Below are positions 1 to 6,435 of a stretch of 9,894 nucleotides of DNA, one piece after another (positions within the stretch are counted from its first letter, which is position 1; each line of letters begins with the position of its first letter). Source of the stretch: Deltaproteobacteria bacterium (GTDB lineage Bacteria; Desulfobacterota; GWC2-55-46; DRQE01); contig JACRCB010000037.1 of the NCBI GenBank assembly GCA_016219165.1, positions 1 through 9,894 on the forward strand. The letters are read 5' to 3'. Made by a program: the position numbers and the translations under genes. Below the pieces are notes generated by a model. That model did not search any database and was not told where the DNA came from. It saw only the letters and a program-made list of their open reading frames with translations.

Positions 1-31
1 AGGAAACCCCCCGTTTTACGGGGGGTTTCCT
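1..31. terminator. GC-rich perfect hairpin, probable bidirectional terminator
   Basis: A 13-bp perfect stem (AGGAAACCCCCCG with its complement) closes a 5-nt loop (TTTTA). The GC core is flanked by AAA on one side and TTT on the other, the usual look of a rho-independent terminator that can work in both directions. It lies downstream of folP and at the window edge, so whichever gene it ends on the left side cannot be seen. No long T-run follows the stem on the plus strand. Confidence 0.55.
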
Positions 32-61
32 GGGGAAGAACTGAAAATTTTTGGAGAGAGA

Positions 62-95
62 TTGAGAGAACCTTTTTATAAAAAGGTTCTCTCAA
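62..95 (-). terminator. 34-nt perfect palindrome after folP, likely terminator
   Basis: A perfect palindrome of 34 nt, with arms reading TTGAGAGAACCTTTTTA and its complement. It starts 27 nt beyond the folP stop on the minus strand. The arms end in T5/A5 runs at the centre and there is no clear U-tract after the stem, so termination is likely but not textbook. Together with the hairpin at 1-31 it makes a tandem transcription stop that closes the folP end of the cluster. Confidence 0.5.
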
Positions 96-122
96 AATAA
101 TTCTTCAGAGCTTCCTTAAAGA

Positions 123-1352
123 TTATATCCCCTCGGGCGCGGCAAAAGAGAACCCCGTGTCCATGATTGCGTCCGCCATGGAGACCGCCTCTTTTGCCTC
201 CCTTACGTCATGCACCCTCACTATGCGCGCGCCGTTTAGGACCCCTATGGAAGCGGCCGCGAGGGTCGCATTCAGCCTCTCGCCGACCCTGCCTCCGGTG
301 ACAGCGCGGACAAACGATTTACGGGAAACCCCGAGACAAACGGGCCTTCCGAGCGTTTTAAATTCAGAAAGCCTCCTTATTATCTCAAGATTATCCGCGG
401 CCGACTTCGCAAAACCGATACCCGGGTCGATAACCGTCTTTTCCGGTCCTATGCCGGAGGCAATCGCATAATCGAGCCTTTCAGAGAGGCAATCGAATAT
501 TTCAGCCATGAGGTCCCCATAATGGGTCATCTCCTGCATGGTTTCCGGGGTGCCCCTCGAATGCATGAGAATAACCCCGCAAGAATATATTCTAACCACC
601 CCTGCCATACGGGCATCCCTCGTCATGGCGCTTACATCGTTTATGACCTCCGCTCCTAATTTGAGGGCTTCCTCGGCGACATCCGCCTTTGTGGTATCGA
701 CGGAGACCACTGCACCCTTGCCCACAAGTCCTTCAACGACCGGGATTACCCTTCTCTTCTCCTCTTCGGGGCTGACCCCCGCGCTCCCCGGCCTTGTGGA
801 CTCGCCCCCGATATCTATAATATCGGCCCCCTCCCCGAGCATCTCGATTGCCCTCCCTATTGCCTTCTCCTTCTCAAAAAACCGGCCGCCGTCGGAGAAG
901 GAATCCGGGGTTACATTGAGCACCCCCATAATAAGGGTGCGCCTTGAGAGGTCCCACTCCCTTGTGCGGCCTTTAAATACGAGACGCGATGAACCGAGGC
1001 TTTCGAGGGAAGAGTTTATCTCTCCGGCGGCTTCGGCAAGGCCGTAAGGCTGCAGCCCAAGTTTTTCCGCCAGCCGCCTTAACTGTTTGACGGTGCCCGA
1101 AAGGATACATCCGGTAGCGGCGACGCTGCATGAAGCCGCGCCCCTGCTTACGGCGGCCTCCCCCCCCAGAGAGAGCATATCCTGTTTTATTATATTTGCC
1201 TGGACCGGGGTCAAACCCTCGAGTTTCAAGTTGTGATGGAACTGTTTGGGAATCATGAGCCTTATGCCCGCCGGGTCTACCCCGATGCGTTCCATCTCGC
1301 ATATGGCGTCTTTTTCGGATTGTATTTCGATAGAGCGGACTTTGAACCTCAA
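123..1352 (-). CDS. folP: Dihydropteroate synthase, long form with N-terminal extension
   Basis: Condenses p-aminobenzoate with the pterin pyrophosphate to give dihydropteroate, a cytoplasmic step of folate synthesis. In the 409-residue product the family motifs run in order: NVTPDSFSDGG (146-156), GGESTRPG (182-189), SVDTTK (217-222), INDVSA (237-242), MHSRGTP (263-269), DPGIGFAK (309-316), SRKSF (343-347) and RVHDV (379-383). The first ~130 residues precede the catalytic barrel and make the protein much longer than the usual ~280 residues; long forms like this are, from memory, found in Geobacter-type genomes. An in-frame TTG at 1469 would add 39 residues, but a GGAGGA site sits 4 nt before the TTG at 1352, so I start there. 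The gene follows ftsH on the same strand after 183 nt and is closed by two hairpins. The enzyme call is secure; the start is likely. Confidence 0.95.
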   Translation of the reverse strand: MRFKVRSIEIQSEKDAICEMERIGVDPAGIRLMIPKQFHHNLKLEGLTPVQANIIKQDMLSLGGEAAVSRGAASCSVAATGCILSGTVKQLRRLAEKLGLQPYGLAEAAGEINSSLESLGSSRLVFKGRTREWDLSRRTLIMGVLNVTPDSFSDGGRFFEKEKAIGRAIEMLGEGADIIDIGGESTRPGSAGVSPEEEKRRVIPVVEGLVGKGAVVSVDTTKADVAEEALKLGAEVINDVSAMTRDARMAGVVRIYSCGVILMHSRGTPETMQEMTHYGDLMAEIFDCLSERLDYAIASGIGPEKTVIDPGIGFAKSAADNLEIIRRLSEFKTLGRPVCLGVSRKSFVRAVTGGRVGERLNATLAAASIGVLNGARIVRVHDVREAKEAVSMADAIMDTGFSFAAPEGI

Positions 1353-1362
1353 CGAGTCCTCC
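1352..1362 (-). promoter_or_regulatory. Ribosome-binding site deciding the folP TTG start
   Basis: On the minus strand GGAGGA (1357-1362) is followed by CTCG and then TTG (1350-1352). No comparable purine site precedes the upstream in-frame TTG at 1469. The rest of the ftsH-folP spacer (1363-1535) shows homopolymer runs, including a T6-G8 tract on the minus strand near 1460-1473, but no gene and no convincing promoter. Confidence 0.65.
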
Positions 1363-1535
1363 GTTCGGAAGGCTGTTGAAAAAGCACTTTGAGAAAACCT
1401 TTTTGTAAACCTGCGCCGAACCCTGTGCTGAAACAAGTCAGGCACGGGTCTTGAGGAAGCCCCCCCCAAAAAAGACCTTTTTCACCGGTATTGCGAAAAA
1501 CGGCGGGGGCTGTTGGAAATTGTGCGATTATCTCT

Positions 1536-3455
1536 CTACGTTGCGTGACTCGGCGCCGGAGTTATAGGCGGCGCCTGAACCGCCTCGTCCCGGGAACCGC
1601 CCAACCGTGGTTCAACGGCCTTTAGTCTGATTTTATCCTCAACGGACAACTTCACCCCCGGAGGCACGTTGCCCCCGAAGATTATCCTGTTAATCTCGCC
1701 TTCGTCGAGGACCTCTTTTTCGAGGAGGGCCTTCGCAACTTCATGGAGTACGTCTATCTTATCGCTGAGTAAGCCTCTGGCCCTCAGATAACTATCGTTC
1801 ACGGTCTTCTTTATCTCGGAGTCTATATCGCGGGCGGTCTGTTCGCTGAAGTCCCTTGACTGCGCCATCTCCTTGCCGAGGAATATATGCTCTTCCTTTT
1901 TGCCGAAGGTAAGGGGCCCGAGTTTTTCGCTCATGCCCCACTCGCAGACCATCTTCCGGGCGATCTCCGTCGCTTTCTCTATGTCGTTGCCGGCGCCGGT
2001 TGTAAAGTGATTGAGAACGAGTTCCTCCGCGGCCCTTCCGCCCATAAGAACGGCGATGCTGTCCATGAGGTATTCCTTGCTGTAGGTATGGCGTTCGTCT
2101 ATGGGCAGCTGCTGGGTCACTCCGAGCGCCATTCCCCTTGGGATTATGGACACCTTATGTATGGGGTCCGTGCCGGGGATAAGCCTTGCCGCGAGGGTGT
2201 GGCCCGCCTCGTGGTAGGCGGTGCTTTTCTTCTCCTCCTCGCTTATTATCATGCTCTTTCTTTCTTTCCCCATGAGGAGTTTGTCCTTGGCGTCGTCAAA
2301 CTCCGCCTCCCCGACCTTTTCCTTGCCCCTCCTTACGGCCAGGAGCGCGGCCTCGTTTACGAGATTCGATATATCCGCCCCTGAAAAGCCGGGAGTGCCT
2401 CTGGCAATGGTCTCGAGTTCCACGTCCTCATCGAGCGGCGTTTTGAAGGTATGGACCTTGAGTATCTCATGCCTGCCCCTTATATCGGGCTTGGGCACAA
2501 CCACCGTGCGGTCGAATCTTCCGGGCCTTAAAAGGGCGGGGTCGAGGACGTCCGGGCGGTTCGTTGCGGCTACGATTATAACCCCTTCGCTGCTCTCAAA
2601 CCCGTCCATCTCAACGAGCAACTGGTTGAGGGTCTGCTCCCTCTCGTCGTGTCCGCCGCCCAAACCGGCGCCCCTGTGGCGGCCTACGGCGTCTATCTCG
2701 TCTATGAATATGATGCATGGGGCGTTTTTCTTGCCCTGCACGAAAAGGTCCCTTACCCTCGAAGCGCCCACCCCGACGAACATCTCGACGAAATCGCTCC
2801 CGGATATGCTGAAAAACGGAACCCCGGCCTCCCCTGCTATGGCCTTTGCGAGGAGGGTCTTGCCGGTTCCTGGCGCTCCCACCAGTAGAACCCCCTTCGG
2901 GATTCTGCCGCCGAGTTTAGTGAACTTCTTGGGGGCCTTCAGGAAGTCTATTATCTCGCTTACCTCTTCCTTCGCCTCATCTATGCCGGCAACGTCCTTG
3001 AAGGTATATACGTGCTGGCTCTCGGTGAGAAGCCTCGCCCTGGATTTGCCGAAACTCATCGCCTTCCCCCCGCCGGCCTGCATCTGCCTCATGAAGAATA
3101 CCCAGATTCCTATCAAAAGGAGCATCGGGAACCATGAGACCAATATCGTGCCCCACCCCGGGGTATCGGCCTCCGGCTCCGCTGATATCCTTACCCCTTT
3201 CGCCTGAAGTCTTGCAATGAGTCCGGGGTCTTCCGGCAGGAAGGTGTGGAAATCTTTCCCGTCCTTATACTTTCCGGTTATGTTCTTGCCCTGGACGATG
3301 ACCTCCCCTATCTTCCCCTGCTCGACGGACGCGATGAAGTCGCTGAAGATTACCTCGTTCCTGGTGGAGGTCTTGTAGTTCAAAAAATTGTACATCAATA
3401 CAAATGAGGCTATTATGACCAGCCATATCGCTATATTTTTATATAACTTGTTCAT
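1536..3455 (-). CDS. ftsH: ATP-dependent zinc metalloprotease FtsH
   Basis: Membrane-anchored AAA+ protease that extracts and degrades damaged membrane proteins and some short-lived regulators; it acts as a hexamer with the catalytic part in the cytoplasm. The 639-residue length is normal. Visible parts: TM1 about 8-25, a periplasmic domain, TM2 about 103-123, Walker A GAPGTGKT (193-200), pore loop FVG (226-228), Walker B IIFIDE (248-253), second region of homology 298-316 with arginine fingers R310 and R313, zinc site HEAGH (415-419) and the probable third ligand D491. The C-terminal tail is proline/alanine rich. The ATG start has an AGGTGG site 4 nt upstream. ftsH is next to folP, a common pairing, and has a candidate promoter of its own at 3524-3552, separate from der. 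No key residue is missing. Confidence 0.98.
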   Translation of the reverse strand: MNKLYKNIAIWLVIIASFVLMYNFLNYKTSTRNEVIFSDFIASVEQGKIGEVIVQGKNITGKYKDGKDFHTFLPEDPGLIARLQAKGVRISAEPEADTPGWGTILVSWFPMLLLIGIWVFFMRQMQAGGGKAMSFGKSRARLLTESQHVYTFKDVAGIDEAKEEVSEIIDFLKAPKKFTKLGGRIPKGVLLVGAPGTGKTLLAKAIAGEAGVPFFSISGSDFVEMFVGVGASRVRDLFVQGKKNAPCIIFIDEIDAVGRHRGAGLGGGHDEREQTLNQLLVEMDGFESSEGVIIVAATNRPDVLDPALLRPGRFDRTVVVPKPDIRGRHEILKVHTFKTPLDEDVELETIARGTPGFSGADISNLVNEAALLAVRRGKEKVGEAEFDDAKDKLLMGKERKSMIISEEEKKSTAYHEAGHTLAARLIPGTDPIHKVSIIPRGMALGVTQQLPIDERHTYSKEYLMDSIAVLMGGRAAEELVLNHFTTGAGNDIEKATEIARKMVCEWGMSEKLGPLTFGKKEEHIFLGKEMAQSRDFSEQTARDIDSEIKKTVNDSYLRARGLLSDKIDVLHEVAKALLEKEVLDEGEINRIIFGGNVPPGVKLSVEDKIRLKAVEPRLGGSRDEAVQAPPITPAPSHAT

Positions 3456-3523
3456 CTTCCACCTTTTCTTTTTATCCGATAATATATGGTGCGGTAAATC
3501 ACAATTTTCTCATATCTTTGGAT

Positions 3524-3552
3524 ATTTTACAACATAAATATATCCGTGTCCA
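3524..3552 (-). promoter_or_regulatory. Candidate sigma70-type promoter for ftsH
   Basis: On the minus strand TGGACA (3547-3552; 5 of 6 to consensus), a 17-nt spacer and TAAAAT (3524-3529; 5 of 6). Transcription would start near 3517 and leave a leader of about 62 nt before the ftsH ATG. It lies in an AT-rich stretch just downstream of the inverted-repeat element that separates der from ftsH, which fits independent expression of ftsH. A short inverted repeat (ATATC-TTTG-GATAT, 3512-3525) sits at the predicted start site. Confidence 0.5.
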
Positions 3553-3576
3553 CCCCTGAACGGAATGCTCGCCCTG

Positions 3577-3593
3577 TGTGCGTGCTACGCACA
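3577..3593. repeat. Small hairpin beside the inverted-repeat element
   Basis: TGTGCG, loop TGCTA, CGCACA: a 6-bp perfect stem lying 15 nt to the left of the larger inverted repeat. It may be part of the same repeat unit, like the compact hairpins of REP-type elements. Confidence 0.4.
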
Positions 3594-3608
3594 GGCAGGC
3601 GCAATCCC

Positions 3609-3699
3609 GTCCAGCACCACTTTTGACACGCCTCGCGGCGACGCGGGCACGTTGGCTTTGAATGTTATGGAGGAAATCCTGTCAAAAGTGGTGCTGGAC
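3609..3699. repeat. 91-bp element with perfect 20-bp inverted ends between der and ftsH
   Basis: The left arm GTCCAGCACCACTTTTGACA (3609-3628) is matched exactly in inverse orientation by 3680-3699, with a 51-nt interior. Imperfect complementarity (GGCG and CCCG blocks) continues outside the arms. The right arm ends 8 nt from the der stop, so on the minus strand the transcript leaving der would fold into a long 20-bp stem. Possible roles are a 3' end or insulator for der, or a small non-autonomous mobile repeat (MITE or REP-like). No target-site duplication is obvious and no second copy lies in the window, so mobility is not shown. Confidence 0.6.
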
Positions 3700-3707
3700 A
3701 AGGCGGG

Positions 3708-5057
3708 CTAACGCCTCCCCCTGAACACCACCCGCACCGGAACGTCATTAAGGCCGAGGGACTGCCTGAAACTGTTTACGAGGTATCTTCTGTAGGATTC
3801 CGTAACGCCGTCCGGGAGGTTTGTAAAGACCGTAAACGCGGGGGGAAACGAGCCTGTCTGAGTAGTGTAGTAGAGTTTGACCTCCTTGCCTCTGTATACG
3901 GGGGAGCGGTATTGCGATACAAATCCTCTCAAGAGTTGGTTAAGTTTCGAGGTCGGAACCTTTGTCCCGGCCTCGGCAAAGAGCGTGTCCACGGCCCCGA
4001 ATATCTCGCCCACGTTCCTCCCCGTGAGCGCGGATGTAAGGATAACCGGCGCATGAGAGAGAAAAGGCATCATCGAACGGATCCTTTCGGTGCAGGTCCG
4101 CGCGGTATTCATATCCTTCTTTACAATATCCCATTTATTGACGATTATTATGCAGGGCTTCCCTTTTTTCTCTATGAGTCCCGCGATCTTTTCATCCTGC
4201 CCCTTTAACCCCTCCACCCCGTCCAGGACGAGAAGGGCTACGTCGCTTCTCTCTATGCTCTTTATCGCCTCCATGGTGCAGTATATGTCGAGGACCCTCG
4301 AAATACTCTTTTTCTTCCTTATGCCCGCGGTGTCGATGAAGAGGTAGCTTTTGCCGTTTTTTGCGAAAGGGGTGTCTATTGAGTCCCTCGTCGTGCCGGG
4401 GACCTCGCTTGTTATAGCCCTCTCTTTTCCGATGAGTTTGTTTAAGAGGGATGATTTCCCCGCGTTGGGCCTGCCGACTATCGCAACCTTTACCCTCTCT
4501 TCTTCTTTTTTTCCTTCTTCATCTTTTTCTTCTTCTTCTTCATGTTCAGGGGCCGGAGGAGATACCGGCAGGTTTTCGAGTATGCAATCGAGGAGTTCAT
4601 TAATGCCAAGCCCGTGCTCCGCGGAGACAGGAAGGACATCACCGACCCCGAGCGGATAGAATTCCGAGGTGAGTGAGACGAGTTTCTTTGAGTCTATCTT
4701 ATTGGCCGCATATATCACCTTTTTTCCGGTCTTCCGAAGCGTCTTAACGAACTCCTTATCCCCGGCCATAGGCCCCACCCTCCCGTCCATGAGGAACAAT
4801 ATTACGTCCGCCTCCTCGATTGCGAGCCGGGCCTGCTCTTTTACCTTCTTGAATATCCCCTCCTTCGCGGCCGGCTCGAACCCGCCCGTGTCCACGAGCG
4901 TAAAGGCGCTCCCGCCCTCTTCGCAGTCGGCGTAGTTCGAGTCCCTCGTAACACCGGGTTCGTCCCACGTTATGGCCCTGCGCCTGCCGAGGAGGCGGTT
5001 AAAGAGCGCGGACTTCCCGACGTTGGGACGGCCTACTATGGCGACTATGGGTTTCAT
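3708..5057 (-). CDS. der: Ribosome-assembly GTPase Der (EngA)
   Basis: Tandem-domain GTPase required for maturation of the 50S ribosomal subunit. In the 449-residue product, GTPase domain 1 carries GRPNVGKS (9-16), DTGG (56-59) and NKID (119-122). Domain 2 carries GRPNAGKS (195-202), DTAG (242-245) and NKWD (307-310). A KH-like C-terminal domain (about 360-449) ends in basic FRGRR. The two G domains are joined by a strongly acidic linker (about 171-187, Glu/Asp/Lys only), encoded by a purine-only mRNA tract near 4500-4545. The frame is open further upstream to a TTG at 5225, but those 56 residues are unlike the family. The ATG at 5057 starts the family-typical MKPIVAIVGRPNVGKS and has AGGGA 4 nt before it. 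era lies 177 nt upstream on the same strand. Confidence 0.97.
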   Translation of the reverse strand: MKPIVAIVGRPNVGKSALFNRLLGRRRAITWDEPGVTRDSNYADCEEGGSAFTLVDTGGFEPAAKEGIFKKVKEQARLAIEEADVILFLMDGRVGPMAGDKEFVKTLRKTGKKVIYAANKIDSKKLVSLTSEFYPLGVGDVLPVSAEHGLGINELLDCILENLPVSPPAPEHEEEEEKDEEGKKEEERVKVAIVGRPNAGKSSLLNKLIGKERAITSEVPGTTRDSIDTPFAKNGKSYLFIDTAGIRKKKSISRVLDIYCTMEAIKSIERSDVALLVLDGVEGLKGQDEKIAGLIEKKGKPCIIIVNKWDIVKKDMNTARTCTERIRSMMPFLSHAPVILTSALTGRNVGEIFGAVDTLFAEAGTKVPTSKLNQLLRGFVSQYRSPVYRGKEVKLYYTTQTGSFPPAFTVFTNLPDGVTESYRRYLVNSFRQSLGLNDVPVRVVFRGRR

Positions 5058-5113
5058 GGTTTCCCTGTTTCTATATGTATCATGGCCGGAAGACGACTTA
5101 CCTTGAAACTCCG

Positions 5114-5134
5114 AAAAACCGGCAAGTTGGCCGG
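5114..5134 (-). terminator. Terminator-like hairpin between era and der
   Basis: On the minus strand CCGGC, a 6-nt loop (CAACTT), GCCGG and then TTTTT. The all-GC 5-bp stem followed directly by five T residues is the rho-independent pattern, though the stem is short. It lies downstream of the larger hairpin at 5147-5204 and 57 nt before the der start, so it could end the era transcript or attenuate readthrough into der. Confidence 0.5.
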
Positions 5135-5146
5135 CAGACGAGGCAG

Positions 5147-5204
5147 CGGCCATTTTTGCGGCCGAGGCGTATATCACTATACGTCGAGGAGCAAAAATGC
5201 GCCG
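5147..5204 (-). other. Stacked stem-loop in the era-der spacer, possible structured RNA
   Basis: An outer stem pairs 5147-5159 (CGGCCATTTTTGC) with 5191-5204, giving 13 bp with one bulged base at 5200. Inside it, 5168-5173 pairs with 5178-5183 (CGTATA/TATACG) around a 4-nt loop that reads GTGA in minus-strand RNA, a stable GNRA-type tetraloop. The two nested helices and the following terminator-like hairpin fill most of the spacer. This could be a cis-acting leader of der, an RNase processing site or a 3' stabiliser of era mRNA. I do not recognise a known RNA family. Confidence 0.45.
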
Positions 5205-5234
5205 ATAACGAAGTATGGCGGCCAAATCGCCGGT

Positions 5235-6116
5235 TTACCCGTACCCGAACTCCTTAAGAGCCCTCGCGTCCCTCGTCCACCCCTCCTTCGTGCGCACGAA
5301 GAGTTCGAGATAGACCCTGACCCCGAGTAATCTCCCTATGTCCTCCCTTGCGGACGTCCCTATATCCTTGAGCATGCTCCCCTTTTTCCCGATTATTATC
5401 GCCTTCTGCGAGTCCCTTTCAACGTTGATTACCGCGCTTATATAGACGAGGTCTTTGCCTTCCCTCTCCTTGAATTCCTCAACGATGACGGCCACTGAGT
5501 AGGGTATCTCCTCCCCGGTCAACTCAAACACCTTTTCCCTTATGATTTCAGCGGCGATGAACCTTTCGGGCTGGTCCGTTATCATATCTTCCGGAAAATA
5601 CCTCGGCCCCTCGGGGAGTACTCCGGCGATGATACTGACGAGCAGCTCGATGCCGTCTTTTTTGAGCGCCGAGACAGGCACTATATCCTTAAACGGAAAG
5701 AGACGCGAATATCGAGCCATAATGGGGAGAAGTTCCTGCTTCGGGACAAGGTCTACCTTGTTTATAACGAGGATGACCGGGCATTCGAGCCTTTTCAGGT
5801 TTTCTATCAGAAAATCTTCTCCCTTCTCCTTTTTCGCATCGATGAGGCAAAGGACGCAGTCAACCTCGCTCAAGGCCGAGAGCGCCTCTTTCACCATGAA
5901 TTCGTTAAGCAGCCCCTTTGCCCTGTGCAGGCCCGGGGTGTCTATAAAGACGATCTGGGCGTCTTTTAGATTCTTAACCCCCCGTATGACGTTCCGAGTC
6001 GTCTGGGGCTTTTTGGAGACAATCGAGACCTTCTCGCCCACGACCGCGTTCAGAAGGGTTGATTTGCCCACGTTGGGACGGCCTATTATGGCTGCGAAAC
6101 CGGATTTGAAAGGCAT
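5235..6116 (-). CDS. era: Ribosome-assembly GTPase Era
   Basis: Era binds the 3' end of 16S rRNA and helps 30S subunit maturation. The 293-residue product has the expected order: G1 GRPNVGKS (12-19), G3 DTPG (59-62), G4 NKVD (119-122), G5 SAL (149-151), then a C-terminal KH RNA-binding domain with IIGKKG (241-246). Length and motifs are normal and nothing is missing. The ATG is the only plausible start: an in-frame stop lies a few codons upstream, and the protein begins with the family-typical FKSGF-IGRPNVGKS region. There is no Shine-Dalgarno site before the ATG; a promoter-like pair ends 6 nt upstream, so the mRNA may be leaderless. der follows on the same strand, and a toxin-antitoxin operon diverges from the other side. 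Confidence 0.97.
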   Translation of the reverse strand: MPFKSGFAAIIGRPNVGKSTLLNAVVGEKVSIVSKKPQTTRNVIRGVKNLKDAQIVFIDTPGLHRAKGLLNEFMVKEALSALSEVDCVLCLIDAKKEKGEDFLIENLKRLECPVILVINKVDLVPKQELLPIMARYSRLFPFKDIVPVSALKKDGIELLVSIIAGVLPEGPRYFPEDMITDQPERFIAAEIIREKVFELTGEEIPYSVAVIVEEFKEREGKDLVYISAVINVERDSQKAIIIGKKGSMLKDIGTSAREDIGRLLGVRVYLELFVRTKEGWTRDARALKEFGYG

Positions 6117-6122
6117 GGGGAA

Positions 6123-6152
6123 AGGATAACATTAAGAGAGGGGGGGTGTAAA
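6123..6152 (-). promoter_or_regulatory. Candidate promoter giving a leaderless era mRNA
   Basis: On the minus strand TTTACA (6147-6152; 5 of 6 to the -35 consensus), an 18-nt spacer and TATCCT (6123-6128; 4 of 6). Six nt (TTCCCC) separate the -10 from the era ATG, so transcription would start at or beside the A of the ATG. This agrees with the absence of a ribosome-binding site. The -10 is weak, so the call is tentative. Confidence 0.35.
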
Positions 6153-6166
6153 GGGGGCTTACGGCC

Positions 6167-6195
6167 TTGACCGGGGGCGAGGATTGTGTTATATT
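6167..6195 (+). promoter_or_regulatory. Sigma70-type promoter of the toxin-antitoxin operon
   Basis: TTGACC (6167-6172; 5 of 6), a 17-nt spacer and TATATT (6190-6195; 5 of 6). Transcription should start near 6202, giving a ~15-nt leader that contains GAGGG (6204-6208) before the antitoxin ATG. Two short dyads overlap the start region, TGT-CTT-ACA (6195-6203) and ATAA-TC-TTAT (6209-6218). Ribbon-helix-helix antitoxins usually repress their own promoter, so these are possible operator half-sites, which is inference only. Confidence 0.65.
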
Positions 6196-6216
6196 GTCTT
6201 ACAGAGGGATAATCTT

Positions 6217-6435
6217 ATGAGAGAGACCATCACAATAAGTCTTCCGTCCGAACTCAAGAAGAAACTCGCCGAGGCGACAAGGAGCGAACACACAAACCGC
6301 AGCGACATCGTGCGCGAGGCGCTGCGCCAGTACTTTGCGCGCGAAGAGTTCAGGAGGCTGCGCCGGATAATGGTGCCAGAGGCCGAGCGCCGCGGCATCT
6401 TTACCGACGAGGACGTCTTCCGTAAAATCTCGTGA
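6217..6435 (+). CDS. Ribbon-helix-helix (CopG/MetJ-type) antitoxin
   Basis: A 72-residue basic protein with a ribbon-helix-helix DNA-binding fold: the beta strand ETITISLP (about 3-10) inserts in the major groove, followed by helix 1 (SELKKKLAEATRSE), the turn HTNRSD and helix 2 (IVREALRQYFARE). The C-terminal third, rich in Arg and acidic residues (to FRKIS), would bind and neutralise the toxin. Start choice: the frame is open to a TTG at 6184, but that lies upstream of the predicted transcription start; the ATG at 6217 has GAGGG 8 nt upstream. The stop overlaps the toxin start (GTGA, 4 nt), so the pair is translationally coupled. The role as antitoxin and autorepressor follows from the fold and the PIN partner. 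Confidence 0.88.
   Translation: MRETITISLPSELKKKLAEATRSEHTNRSDIVREALRQYFAREEFRRLRRIMVPEAERRGIFTDEDVFRKIS

Larger units (their letters stand above)
3565..3711 (+). other. 48-codon open frame across the inverted-repeat element (doubtful gene)
   Basis: An ATG-to-TAA frame on the plus strand reads through the repeat element and overlaps the end of der by 4 nt, antisense to it. The predicted product starts with a short Cys/Ala-rich stretch (MLALCACYAQAG) and ends LSKVVLDKAG, so it looks protein-like rather than random. There is no Shine-Dalgarno site before the ATG. The two arms of the perfect inverted repeat lie inside this frame, which suggests that the DNA or RNA structure, not the peptide, is what is conserved. 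I do not recognise a family. It may be a spurious frame of a dispersed repeat or a real short peptide. Confidence 0.2.

Noticed and set aside
538..1047. 169-codon plus-strand frame opposite folP
   Set aside because: Shadow of the folP catalytic domain; low-complexity Ser/Pro/Ala composition and no recognisable motif.
1460..1473. C8-A6 homopolymer tract as a programmed frameshift site
   Set aside because: It lies upstream of the chosen folP start, outside any coding region, so slippage there would have no product.
2221..3207. 328-codon open frame on the plus strand opposite ftsH
   Set aside because: It is antisense to the highly conserved ATPase domain of ftsH; the serine/proline-rich product is the usual shadow of a GC-rich gene.
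4500..4545. Pyrimidine-rich low-complexity tract resembling a simple repeat
   Set aside because: It is the coding sequence of the acidic linker between the two GTPase domains of Der, so no separate repeat feature is needed.
5058..5225. N-terminal extension of Der to the TTG at 5225
   Set aside because: It would translate the structured spacer, has no ribosome site, and Der family proteins begin at the IVAIVGRPNVGKS region.
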